From Kiritimatiellia bacterium (GTDB lineage Bacteria; Verrucomicrobiota; Kiritimatiellia; JAAZAB01), in assembly GCA_028718125.1 (NCBI GenBank), contig JAQUMN010000040.1, positions 1 to 34,362 of the forward strand: a stretch of 34,362 nt of DNA. Direction: 5' to 3'. Each line of letters opens with the position of its first letter. Position 1 is the stretch's first letter. The position numbers and the translations under genes are program-made. Positions 23,982-32,243 of this stretch are shown here, one piece after another. A model generated the notes under the pieces. That model was not told the DNA's origin. It saw only the letters and a list, made by a program, of their open reading frames with translations, and made no database searches.

Positions 23982-24647
23982 ATGATAAACATCCATGTCG
24001 GCCGCAACTCGCAAGCCGGGACCAAGACACATCTTCTGGATGTAGCCGAGCGGCTGTTCGCTGATTGCGGCCTGGCAACCGTCTCGATCCGCGATATTAC
24101 CGAAGCGGCCAAAACCAGCCTGGGGGCCATCAATTACCATTTCGGTACCAAGTGGGGGCTGATTGCGGCCGTTTTCGATCGACGCCTGACGCCCGTCACC
24201 CGGGCGCGGCTGGCGGCGCTCGACGCGGTCGAGAAATCCGCGGGCAAACGCAGACCATCAGTGGAAGACATTCTGCGGGCGTTCATTGTTCCGGCGTTCA
24301 GCAAGGAAGGCGAGGATCGGAACACAACGTTCCGGAAGCTGATGGGCCGCTGCATGGCGGAGCCGAGTCCGGAAATAGAAAAGATATTTCATGGCCAATT
24401 TCAAACGCTGGCGCGACGGTTTGATTCGGCCTTGCTCCGGGCGCGGCCGGACCTTGATCGGGAGGAGGTCTTCTGGCGCATGAGCAGCGTTATCGCCGTG
24501 TTGCATCACGCCTTACTGATGGTGGAAAAGGCGCAGCCCCTGCCGCCGAAGATCACCATCGACGAGGGCTGTGTCATGGAACGACTGGTGATCTATGGCG
24601 CCGCGATCATGTGCGCGCCGCTGCCCGGAAAACCATCAAACCGGTAA
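23982..24647 (+). CDS. TetR/AcrR-family transcriptional regulator
   Basis: A 221-residue ligand-responsive repressor. The N-terminal HTH (about residues 17-64) reads HLLDVAERLFADCGLATVSI, ITEAAKTSLGAINYHFGTKW, the classic TetR pattern. The C-terminal part, with FRKLMGRCMAEPSPEIEKIF and ALLRARPDL, resembles the ligand domain found in regulators of efflux genes. AAAGGAG lies 7 bases before the ATG. Its stop is immediately followed by the start of the outer-membrane factor gene, making it the first gene of the exporter operon. It most likely represses that operon through the palindrome at 23924-23939. The effector is unknown. Confidence 0.92.
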   Translation: MINIHVGRNSQAGTKTHLLDVAERLFADCGLATVSIRDITEAAKTSLGAINYHFGTKWGLIAAVFDRRLTPVTRARLAALDAVEKSAGKRRPSVEDILRAFIVPAFSKEGEDRNTTFRKLMGRCMAEPSPEIEKIFHGQFQTLARRFDSALLRARPDLDREEVFWRMSSVIAVLHHALLMVEKAQPLPPKITIDEGCVMERLVIYGAAIMCAPLPGKPSNR

Positions 24648-26129
24648 ATGGCGATGAAACCATCTCAACACATAATGATGGGCGTCATGCTGACACTCGC
24701 AACGAGCCTGTTGTTGACGGGGGGGTGCCTCAGCGTGGGGCCGGATTATACCCAACCGAATCCGTCCATTCCGACAAATTGGAGCGCAACGATGAGCGCC
24801 GGGGTGACCGCCGCCCCGGCGTCGCCGGAAACGTTGAGTCGCTGGTGGGCGCAGCTGAATGACCCGGTCTTATCGGCTCTGATGGAGAGAGCGCGCGCGG
24901 GCAATCTCGATCTACGCCAAGCCCAGGCCCGGCTGCGTGCGGCGCGCGCGCAAAGGGGTGTATCCCAGGCGGCGCTGTTTCCGACTGTGGAGGCCACCGC
25001 CGGCGCCTCCCGCACCCACGGCAGTGAAGCAGCCGGTAGCGACGACACCGTCAATCTGTTTGCCAGTGGCTTTGACGCCAGTTGGGAGGTGGATGTTTTC
25101 GGCAAGAATCGCCGCGCGTTGGAATCCGCTGATGCGACCATGCAAGCCTCCCAGGAAGCGGTCAGCGACGCACTGGTCAGTCTGTTTTCCGAAGTGGCGC
25201 TGAATTACGTGGAGGTTCGTTCGTCGCAAGTCCTGATATCCCTCACGGAAACCAACCTGACCTTGCGCGCCGAAACCTGCGACATTACCCGGTGGCGGAA
25301 TGAAGCCGGACTTACTACCCAACTGGACGTGGACCAGGCCAAGCTCAGTCTGGAGCAAGCCCGTGCTGAACTGTCCACCTTACGGACTTCTTTGGAAAAG
25401 GCTAAGCACCGGCTGGCCGTTCTCGTGGGCCAGCCGCCGGGCCAACTGAAGGAATTGCTCGCCGAGCCTAAGGTTGTTCCGGCGCCACCCCTCGACATTG
25501 CCGTGGGGGTTCCTGCGGATTTGTTGCGCCGCCGGCCCGACATCCGCCGCGCGGAACGCCAATTGGCCGCCCAGACCGCGCAAATTGGCGTGGCCCAGGC
25601 CTCGCGCTATCCGGATTTCTCGCTGCTGGGCAGCATTGGGCTCGAATCGCTCTCGCTCGGGACCCTTTATAACGCCGGCGCCCGGGCGGCCCAGGCGGCC
25701 GCCAATGCAGCGTGGACACTTTTCGACGGCGGCGCCCTTCGCCAAACTGTCGAGGTTCAGACGGCCTTGCAGGAAGAAGCCTTTGGGTTTTATGAGGCCA
25801 CTGTCCTGACGGCGTTGGAAGATGTTGAAAACGCGCTGGTTGCCTATGCCAACGAACAAGAGCGCCGACATGCGCTTCAGGCCGCCGTGCAAGCCGGACA
25901 AAGCGCGTTTAGCCTGGCGCGGAATCAATACTCGTCCGGGCTTGTCAACTTCCAGACGGTTCTGGATACGCAACGAACGCTGTTGTCGGTGCAAGACCTG
26001 CTGGCCGCCAGCGACGCGACAGTCACCTCCGATTTGATTCGTCTCTACAAAGCCCTCGGGGGCGGCTGGACATCGCACTCGTTGACGACCGCCGCGGTTC
26101 AAACGAATCATTCAGGAGGTATGCCATGA
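24648..26129 (+). CDS. NodT/OprM-family outer-membrane efflux lipoprotein
   Basis: TolC-like trimeric channel of a tripartite exporter. The 493-residue protein has a lipobox LLLTGGC with the lipidated Cys near residue 27, followed by the family marker VGPDYTQP. Two outer-membrane efflux repeats follow, with the NodT signature segments WWAQLNDPVL, LDLRQAQARLRAARAQ, LLRRRPDIRRAERQL and FDGGALRQTVEVQTA. The first ATG abuts the tetR stop and has no good ribosome site; a second ATG two codons later is equally possible. The stop overlaps the adaptor gene's ATG (26126-26129). Confidence 0.94.
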   Translation: MAMKPSQHIMMGVMLTLATSLLLTGGCLSVGPDYTQPNPSIPTNWSATMSAGVTAAPASPETLSRWWAQLNDPVLSALMERARAGNLDLRQAQARLRAARAQRGVSQAALFPTVEATAGASRTHGSEAAGSDDTVNLFASGFDASWEVDVFGKNRRALESADATMQASQEAVSDALVSLFSEVALNYVEVRSSQVLISLTETNLTLRAETCDITRWRNEAGLTTQLDVDQAKLSLEQARAELSTLRTSLEKAKHRLAVLVGQPPGQLKELLAEPKVVPAPPLDIAVGVPADLLRRRPDIRRAERQLAAQTAQIGVAQASRYPDFSLLGSIGLESLSLGTLYNAGARAAQAAANAAWTLFDGGALRQTVEVQTALQEEAFGFYEATVLTALEDVENALVAYANEQERRHALQAAVQAGQSAFSLARNQYSSGLVNFQTVLDTQRTLLSVQDLLAASDATVTSDLIRLYKALGGGWTSHSLTTAAVQTNHSGGMP

Positions 26130-27421
26130 CCCAGTCGAATATGCAATCGGAAGAGGATGTTGGTAAGACGCTTGGTTTGAGCAATTCCGGCCCGCGCCAT
26201 CCGCGCCTGAAATACGGGGCGATGGCGGGTCTGGCGGCGGCCGTGGCGATCGCCGGCGCGCTATGGTTTACCGGGCGTAAGACCGACGCGCCGCGCTACA
26301 TAACCCAGCCGGTGCGCCGCGGCAACCTGGTGGTGACGGTAAGCGCCACAGGCACACTGGCTCCGATCAAGGAGGTCGATGTCGGTATCGAGGTATCCGG
26401 CACAATCAAGACCGTTGAGGCGGATTACAACGACGAAGTCAAGGTGGGCCAGGTGCTGGCCCGACTCGACAGTTCCCGGTTGGAAGCGCAAGCGCTGCAA
26501 TCCGAATCGGCACTCGCCTCCGCGCGGGCGAAGGTTCTTCAAACGCAGGCCACCGTTCAGGAAGCGGAAACCAAGTGGAAGCAGTTAAACCGGGTTCACG
26601 AACTGAGCGGGGGCAAAATGCCCGCGCAAAGCGACCTGGATGCGGCCAAGGCAACCCTCGCCCGGGCTCAGGCCGATGAAGTCAGTGCCAAGGCGTTGGT
26701 GGCTCAAGCGCAGGCAACCCTGAATGTCAATCAAACGGACGTGTCCAAGTCGGTTATTCACTCCCCCATTAATGGGGTTGTTTTGACGCGCGCCGTGGAG
26801 CCAGGGCAAACCGTGGCGGCATCCTTAGCATCGCCCGTGCTTTTCACTCTGGCCGAAGATTTGAAGCAGATGGAATTACTGGTGGACATCGACGAGGCCG
26901 ACGTAGGCCAGGTGCAGAAGGGGCAGGAAGCCACCTTTACCGTCGATGCCTATCCAGACCGCGAGTTTCCGGCTCGCATCACCCTGGTTCGGTTCGGTTC
27001 GAAAACCGTCGAGGGGGTGGTCACCTACAAGGCCGAGCTTCGGGTGGACAATAGCAGTCTGGCATTGCGGCCAGGGATGACCGCGACCGCCGTCATCACC
27101 GTCAATAAGATCGAGAACGCGCTTCTCATTCCCAACGCGGCCCTGCGATTCGTCCCCCCCCAGACGACTCAGACCAGCACATCCGGCGGCGGAAGTCTGG
27201 TGAGCGCACTCATGCCGCATCCGCCAAGTTCGGAGCCAAAATCGCGCGATGACGCAAACGGCAAGAGCAAGGAACAGCGGGTGTGGATACTCCACTCCGG
27301 CCAGTTGGCGGCCATAACCATTTCCAAGGGGGCAAGCGACGGATTACTAACGGAAGTGACCGGCGGCAAACTCGATCCGGGAATGGAAGTGGTGACGGAC
27401 ACAGAAACGGTCAAACAATGA
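26126..27421 (+). CDS. macA: MacA-like periplasmic adaptor (HlyD/RND-MFP family)
   Basis: Bridges the inner-membrane ABC permease and the outer-membrane channel. In 431 residues: one N-terminal membrane anchor (YGAMAGLAAAVAIAGALWFT, about 31-50), the first lipoyl half (VSATGTLAPIKEVDVGIEVS), an alpha-helical hairpin rich in Ala and Gln (about 115-205), the second lipoyl half (SVIHSPINGVVLTRAVEPGQ), a beta-barrel, and a membrane-proximal domain with RPGMTATAVITV. A Gly/Ser/Lys-rich insert lies near residues 345-385. AGGAGG lies 6 bases before the ATG. Start and stop both overlap the neighbouring genes. The MacA subtype is inferred from the MacB-like partner. Confidence 0.92.
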   Translation: MTQSNMQSEEDVGKTLGLSNSGPRHPRLKYGAMAGLAAAVAIAGALWFTGRKTDAPRYITQPVRRGNLVVTVSATGTLAPIKEVDVGIEVSGTIKTVEADYNDEVKVGQVLARLDSSRLEAQALQSESALASARAKVLQTQATVQEAETKWKQLNRVHELSGGKMPAQSDLDAAKATLARAQADEVSAKALVAQAQATLNVNQTDVSKSVIHSPINGVVLTRAVEPGQTVAASLASPVLFTLAEDLKQMELLVDIDEADVGQVQKGQEATFTVDAYPDREFPARITLVRFGSKTVEGVVTYKAELRVDNSSLALRPGMTATAVITVNKIENALLIPNAALRFVPPQTTQTSTSGGGSLVSALMPHPPSSEPKSRDDANGKSKEQRVWILHSGQLAAITISKGASDGLLTEVTGGKLDPGMEVVTDTETVKQ

Positions 27422-28134
27422 ACACCCCCGCAAATAACAGCGCGGCGCGTTCGCCGCTCATCGAACTGTGTGGCGTGACCAAGGTCTACGGCGTCGGCAT
27501 CGCCGCCATGGAAGCGCTGCGCGGAGTGGACCTGCGGATCTATGCGGGCGACTTTGTCGCCGTGATGGGTCCCAGCGGTTCCGGCAAGAGCACATGCATG
27601 AACATCCTTGGCTGCCTGGATACGCCCACCACCGGCGTCTATCGCTTCCAGGGCATTGAGGTCGGCCGGTTGACGCGCAACCAACGCGCACTTTTGCGGC
27701 GGCACTATCTGGGGTTCGTGTTTCAGGGGTTCAATCTCCTCAACCGGACATCGGCGTTGGAGAACGTGGAATTACCGCTGATTTACCGCCACGCGCATAC
27801 GACCGAGCGGCATGTGACCGCGCGGCTGGCCTTGGAACAAGTCGGATTGACGGGCTGGGAACACCATACCCCCGGCGAGCTTTCCGGCGGACAGCAACAA
27901 CGGGTCGCCATCGCCCGCGCGATCGTCACCCGACCGGTGGTGCTGCTGGCCGATGAGCCGACGGGCAACCTGGATTCCAAGCGCAGCGCCGAAATCATGG
28001 ACTTGCTGACTTCGTTCAACCGCGATCATGGGATCACGATCATCATGGTGACCCATGAGCCTGACATGGCTGTCTACGCCAAACGAACCGTCCACTTTTT
28101 AGATGGTCTGGTTGCCACCGATCACACACATTAG
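27418..28134 (+). CDS. MacB/LolD-type ABC transporter ATP-binding protein
   Basis: A 238-residue ATPase of the tripartite exporter. It carries Walker A GPSGSGKS (51-58), the Q-loop in [10 protein letters not shown], the signature [14 protein letters not shown], Walker [14 protein letters not shown] and the switch His in VTHEPD. The ATG at 27418 overlaps the adaptor stop (ATGA). The open frame extends further upstream, but that region lies inside the adaptor gene. In E. coli MacB, ATPase and permease are one protein; here they are two genes, as in many MacAB-like systems. Confidence 0.94.
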   Translation: MNTPANNSAARSPLIELCGVTKVYGVGIAAMEALRGVDLRIYAGDFVAVMGPSGSGKSTCMNILGCLDTPTTGVYRFQGIEVGRLTRNQRALLRRHYLGFVFQGFNLLNRTSALENVELPLIYRHAHTTERHVTARLALEQVGLTGWEHHTPGELSGGQQQRVAIARAIVTRPVVLLADEPTGNLDSKRSAEIMDLLTSFNRDHGITIIMVTHEPDMAVYAKRTVHFLDGLVATDHTH

Positions 28135-28145
28135 GAGAATCACCG

Positions 28146-29351
28146 ATGTTGGGAAATGCCTTACTGCTGGCCCTGCGCGAACTCCGCCGCAATGTAATGC
28201 GCTCCTTTCTGACGATGCTGGGCATCATCATCGGCGTGGCAGCCGTCATCATTCTCGTCACCCTCGGGGGCGGAGCCACTCGGCAGGTCACCGATCAAAT
28301 TGCGAGTCTGGGAAGCAACCTGCTCATGATCAACCCCGGCAAGCATATGGGACCGGGTCAATCGTCGGGGGCGGCACCGTTCAAACTGGCCGATGCCGAA
28401 GTCCTGGCGCGCGATATCCCGTCGCTCGTGGCGGTCGCGCCGGCCGCCAGCCGTTCCATGATGGCCATTCTGGCCAACGAAAACTGGACCACGGCGGTCA
28501 CCGGGAGCACCGAACAATACTTCACGCTGAACAATCGCAAGATCAAGGAGGGGCGGGCCTTTACGGCCAATGAAACGCGGGTCGGCGTGGCGGTGTGTGT
28601 CATCGGTGAGACTGTGCGCGCCAAACTGTTCGGTCGTCAAAACCCGATTGGCAGTCATATCCGCCTGAACAAGCTTTCCTGCGAAGTAATCGGCCTGCTC
28701 GAAGCCAAGGGCCAATCCACAATGGGCACCGATCAGGACGACCTTGTGGTGATCCCGTTGCGGACGTTCCAGCGGCGCATTGCCGGCAACGAGGAGGTCA
28801 GCATTATCCAGGTCTCGGTCCGGGACGGGGTGTCCACCGACCGGGTCAAAAAGGATCTCGTACGTCTGATGCGCGTCCGCCGCCATCTCGCAGCCAGCGA
28901 GGAGGACAACTTCGATGTGATGGATTTGAAGGAAATTGCCGCGATGCTCTCCGGTACGACACAGGTTCTGACCTCGCTGCTTGGCGCCGTGGCGGGGGTC
29001 AGCCTTCTCGTCGGCGGGATCGGCATCATGAACATCATGCTGGTCTCGGTCACCGAACGCACCCGCGAGATTGGGACGCGCCTGGCGATCGGCGCCATGG
29101 AGCGCGAGGTATTGCTTCAGTTCCTCGTTGAAGCGGTCGTGGTGTCTTCGTGTGGCGGTCTGATCGGCATTATTCTCGCGCTGGCCTCCTCGGTTGCGCT
29201 GGCGAAAATCCTGAATGTGCCGTTTATTCTAAACATGCCGATCATCTTCATTGCTGTCTTATTCTCGGCTGCCATCGGTGTGGTTTTCGGTTTCGTTCCC
29301 GCTCGCAAGGCCGCGCGCCTGGATCCCATCGAGGCGCTACGCCATGAGTAG
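28146..29351 (+). CDS. MacB-like ABC transporter permease (FtsX family)
   Basis: A 401-residue permease with the MacB_PCD/FtsX layout. TM1 lies in FLTMLGIIIGVAAVIILVTL (about 21-40), followed by a large periplasmic domain (about 45-275) and three C-terminal TMs (LLGAVAGVSLLVGGIGIMNI; the LIGIILALASSVALAKIL region; IIFIAVLFSAAIGVVFGFVP). The closing PARKAARLDPIEALRHE is the family's C-terminal signature. AGGAGA lies just before the ATG, 11 bases after the ATPase gene. Such transporters use the periplasmic domain as a mechanotransmitter to push substrates such as peptides or lipids into the channel; the substrate here is unknown. The segment NPGKHMGPG may be a metal-binding oddity. Confidence 0.94.
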   Translation: MLGNALLLALRELRRNVMRSFLTMLGIIIGVAAVIILVTLGGGATRQVTDQIASLGSNLLMINPGKHMGPGQSSGAAPFKLADAEVLARDIPSLVAVAPAASRSMMAILANENWTTAVTGSTEQYFTLNNRKIKEGRAFTANETRVGVAVCVIGETVRAKLFGRQNPIGSHIRLNKLSCEVIGLLEAKGQSTMGTDQDDLVVIPLRTFQRRIAGNEEVSIIQVSVRDGVSTDRVKKDLVRLMRVRRHLAASEEDNFDVMDLKEIAAMLSGTTQVLTSLLGAVAGVSLLVGGIGIMNIMLVSVTERTREIGTRLAIGAMEREVLLQFLVEAVVVSSCGGLIGIILALASSVALAKILNVPFILNMPIIFIAVLFSAAIGVVFGFVPARKAARLDPIEALRHE

Positions 29352-29475
29352 TCCGGTCCATCCTCACGTAAGCGCGAAAAAGTATCTCAAGGCACTGGTT
29401 TAATGCCACCGATGCGTTCTTTCAACGGGCAATTGTGGCCCTGATAATTTTCGGGTGTCATTTTGAAAAAAAGTC

Positions 29476-29673
29476 TTGCTGAACGTTAACCTATTCCGGG
29501 ACAGCCCCTATATGGAGAAGGATCCGCTGGTCTTGGAATTGAAGGCGGAGGTTGTGACCGTCCCGCCGCGCATGGAACTGGCATTTGTGATGGTGTATCG
29601 CGATCGGGAGCTTGTTGTCTGTCAAGACAAGGAGAATGGTTTCGGATTTATCTTTGCACCATGGGCTCTTTAG
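29476..29673 (+). CDS. Unrecognised short ORF between exporter operon and repeat fragment
   Basis: A 65-codon frame (possible TTG start) reading DSPYMEKDPLVLELKAEVVT then PRMELAFVMVYRDRELVVCQ. No family is recognised, no ribosome site is visible, and no signal or membrane segment is present. An internal ATG before EKDPL is the only ATG start. It may be a gene remnant. The surrounding gap (29352-29820) otherwise holds nothing I can support. Confidence 0.2.
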   Translation: MLNVNLFRDSPYMEKDPLVLELKAEVVTVPPRMELAFVMVYRDRELVVCQDKENGFGFIFAPWAL

Positions 29674-29820
29674 GACAGCCGGACGTATTGACCTCTTTGC
29701 CATTCTCCCTCAGGACGGCAGGACGGTCAGGTGAAAATAATAATTTGCTATTGTGAAGAATACACTCATCTTCAACGATAGCGCGGATATTGAAAGCGAA
29801 ACAACGACTAACACCCGTAT

Positions 29821-30060
29821 GTGCATTACACCGAAGCGGATGCGCTGGTCAACCGTTTCATGCAGGCCGAAGGCCTGCGCCAAGAGTCGCCGCGCGTGGC
29901 CGATTTTTCCGCAACCATCAACCTGGCCGTCAATAACTACACGGAAACGCGGGCGTTCATGACGCTCGAACGGGAATCCCTTCAGCAGAAATACTGGGGC
30001 ATTACCGGTCCGGAGAAGGGCTGAAGCATTCGTTCCTGGTTTCGAGTTTAAGACGTGCCG
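29821..30060. repeat. Right copy of the 220-bp direct repeat (GNAT-gene 3' fragment)
   Basis: 29821-30040 matches 16500-16719 with one substitution, which changes Val to Ala in the encoded tail. The frame from GTG 29821 to the stop at 30024 encodes the last 67 residues of the GNAT-type protein without the acetyltransferase domain, so it is a fragment and not a gene. Upstream of 29821 the two loci are unrelated; beyond 30060 they are at most loosely similar (both have CGTTTACA and CCGCGAT words). Confidence 0.9.
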
Positions 30061-30235
30061 AAAGAGTTCTCGCCCCCCTCAGCCTCCCTTTTTTTTCGTT
30101 TACATCCGCGATCATAGCAATAAAATAGACTAGCGGTAGGAGGCGGTTAGTTTCTTACCCAGAAACCACTATAAAAAACAAGAAAATGTTTCCGCCCGAA
30201 GCGGACCCGCCGAGGCGGGAAAACAAGAGAGGATT

Positions 30236-30406
30236 CACCACAGAGACACGGAGGCGCCGAGAGTGATCCGTCGCCTTGGTTTCCTTCCATATCCACACAG
30301 AGTGTTGCGTGCATTTTGCGCAGGGCGCAACGCCCTTCGCAAAATGCACGCAACGATTGGTCGGAAGAGAACACGTGAGGAGAAGTCTCTCCGTGCCTCT
30401 GTGGTG
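30236..30406. repeat. Nested palindromic repeat upstream of the lpxR-like gene
   Basis: The outer arms CACCACAGAGACACGGAG (30236-30253) and its near-complement (30389-30406) enclose an inner hairpin. In that hairpin a perfect 17-bp stem (30304-30320 with 30338-30354) is capped by 6 more pairs (30322-30327 with 30331-30336) around a three-base loop, with one mismatch between. A separate small hairpin, CCCGCCGAGGCGGG (30206-30219), precedes it. The CACCACAGAG-CACGGAG wording is a dispersed repeat seen in environmental PVC-type genomes. No gene is supported in 30061-30477. Confidence 0.85.
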
Positions 30407-30477
30407 AGGTTTGTTTTGCCTGGGTTGCGGGCATAGCCCTGCGCATTGGTCTAACGAACCCATGGGAGGCAAGCACC

Positions 30478-31545
30478 ATGGAACGGTGGGATTTAATTCG
30501 CGACTTGGTATTGCGAACCGGTATCACTGTCATGCTGCTGACCGGATGGCATGCCAGGGGAGCTTCTGTGCCCGCAACGCTCACTGCCGCTCACAGCACC
30601 GACAGTCAACGCGCGATCCTGGAATTTAACGAGGAAAACGATTACTTCGCCGGGGCCGACCGGCATTACACCCAAGGATTTCGCATTGCTTATCTCAGCG
30701 CGGACAATTGTCTGCCTGGCCCAAGCCGGGGATGGATCAAGCTCTTTCCTTCCTTCGGCTTCCGGCTTGACATCTGCCGCACGGGTCTGGAATTAGGCCA
30801 GAGCCTGTATACCCCAAAAGACATATCTGCAGAGGAACCTATCCCCAACGACCATCCTTATGCCGGCTGGCTTTATGGCGGCATTGTGCTCCAGCGCCGG
30901 GGCGTTACCCGCAGCCTGCATATCCCGGTTTTGGAAACCATGCGCATCCAAGTCGGCATCGTGGGTTCCGGCGCAATGGCCGAACAGGTTCAGGATATAG
31001 TCCATATCGTGGCGCGGGTTTCCGAGCCGCAAGGCTGGCACAACCAGCTTCATACCGAACCGGGCCTCGCCGCAAAATACCAGCGCGCCTGGCGGTGGAG
31101 CCCACGAGGACCTCGCAAATGGAACGCGGATTTCATTCCCCATGCCGGGGCAAGCCTTGGCAACGTGGACACCTCTTTGCGGGCCGGGGCCACCGTCCGC
31201 GTTGGCCGGTATTTGCCGGATGACTTCGGCGTCCAGACGATCGATTCACTGGGCTTCACGGAAGGAGGACAATCAAGTTTCGCGGACACTCACACATGGG
31301 GATTCTACGGCTTTATAGGCACGGAGGGAAAGGCCGTCGCCTGGACCACCTTCCTCGACGGCAACCTGTTCGAATCCAATCCAAGCGTGGATAAGAAGCC
31401 ACTGGTCGCGGAATTCAAATCCGGACTTGTCCTGGTCTTTTCACGCACCGAACTGGCCGTTGTTTATGTAGTCCGTAGCGAAGAATTTTACGGCCAGGAA
31501 TCTGGCGACGCCTTCGGCTCGGTGTTTTTGAAATTGAAGTTCTGA
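30478..31545 (+). CDS. LpxR-like lipid A 3'-O-deacylase family outer-membrane protein
   Basis: Family members are 12-strand outer-membrane beta-barrels that remove the 3'-acyloxyacyl chain of lipid A. The 355-residue protein has an N-terminal hydrophobic signal (about 10-30), then the LpxR/DUF2219 landmarks: EENDYFAGADRHYTQGF (52-68, with the catalytic-site Asn54, Asp55 and Thr65), NDHPYAGWLYGG, QDIVHIV (His176), PQGWHNQLHTEP (Glu194) and a C-terminal strand ending in aromatic Phe (VFLKLKF). The residues known as active site in Salmonella LpxR appear kept. GGGAGG lies 8 bases before the ATG. It stands alone downstream of the palindromic repeat. Confidence 0.9.
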   Translation: MERWDLIRDLVLRTGITVMLLTGWHARGASVPATLTAAHSTDSQRAILEFNEENDYFAGADRHYTQGFRIAYLSADNCLPGPSRGWIKLFPSFGFRLDICRTGLELGQSLYTPKDISAEEPIPNDHPYAGWLYGGIVLQRRGVTRSLHIPVLETMRIQVGIVGSGAMAEQVQDIVHIVARVSEPQGWHNQLHTEPGLAAKYQRAWRWSPRGPRKWNADFIPHAGASLGNVDTSLRAGATVRVGRYLPDDFGVQTIDSLGFTEGGQSSFADTHTWGFYGFIGTEGKAVAWTTFLDGNLFESNPSVDKKPLVAEFKSGLVLVFSRTELAVVYVVRSEEFYGQESGDAFGSVFLKLKF

Positions 31546-31567
31546 TATTCTGCTCAAACTCTCCGCC

Positions 31568-32023
31568 CTATAATTCATTCCGGCTTTTGAGTTCGATCGT
31601 CACCGGGCCGTCGTTCATGATTTCCACGGCCATCATCGCCTGGAACCGGCCGGTAACCACGCGCTCTGCGCCGAGGATGCGGCGCAAGCCTGCCACATAG
31701 GCTTCATATAGTGCATTAGCCTGCTCGGCAGGCGCCGCCAGAATAAAGCTGGGGCGGTTGCCTTTGCGGGTATCGGCATGCAGGGTAAATTGGGAAATCA
31801 CGAGGATCGACCCGCCGACGTCGCTGATCGACAGGTTCATGCGGAGTTGATCATCCGGAAAAATACGCAGCGCCGCCGTTTTCCCGGCCAGATAATCAGC
31901 GTCGGCGGCTGAGTCACCCTGTTTAACGCCCAAAAAAACCACATAGCCGCGGCCAATGGCCCCTATCGTCCGGCCCTCCACGCTGACACTCCCGCGCTGC
32001 ACGCGTTGGATCAAAGCTTTCAT
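31568..32023 (-). CDS. dtd: D-aminoacyl-tRNA deacylase (Dtd)
   Basis: Proofreading enzyme that removes D-amino acids wrongly attached to tRNA. From the chosen ATG it has 151 residues, normal for Dtd. Hallmarks are MKALIQRVQRGSVSVEG at the start, the SQFTLHAD motif (77-84) and the Gly-cisPro motif NDGPVTIEL near the C-terminus. The open frame extends 17 codons upstream (to 32074), but the ATG at 32023 begins the conserved N-terminus. Its ribosome site is weak. It is convergent with the lpxR-like gene (22-base gap) and divergent from the SDR gene. Confidence 0.95.
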   Translation of the reverse strand: MKALIQRVQRGSVSVEGRTIGAIGRGYVVFLGVKQGDSAADADYLAGKTAALRIFPDDQLRMNLSISDVGGSILVISQFTLHADTRKGNRPSFILAAPAEQANALYEAYVAGLRRILGAERVVTGRFQAMMAVEIMNDGPVTIELKSRNEL

Positions 32024-32082
32024 AAAAACATTTACACTCCCGGTTGTAGGCGCCATAAGACACGCGACGCACAAAAATCTGC

Positions 32083-32151
32083 TTGATTGACGGAAATAAA
32101 ACTATATACACTTTAATCGGTTTGTACCCGATGAAACGGATGTATGCATAC
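32083..32151 (+). promoter_or_regulatory. Possible promoter and small palindrome upstream of the SDR gene
   Basis: TTGATT (32083-32088) and TATACA (32105-32110) are spaced 16 bases apart, a plausible sigma-70-type promoter reading toward the SDR gene. GTATGCATAC (32142-32151) is a perfect 10-bp palindrome downstream of it and could be an operator. Both are short and could be chance. Confidence 0.25.
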
Positions 32152-32243
32152 GAATATACCCCGGGACGGCAGGCGGTGAAAGTAAAAATCAATGACCATA
32201 TGATCGGCGTGCGGAGCGCTTTAACAACGAAAGGACTCGAGCA

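Noticed and set aside
29821..30024. 67-residue frame in the right repeat copy as a gene of its own
   Set aside because: It is the tail of the GNAT-type gene at 16.5 kb, starting at the exact point where similarity begins, with no start signal of its own.
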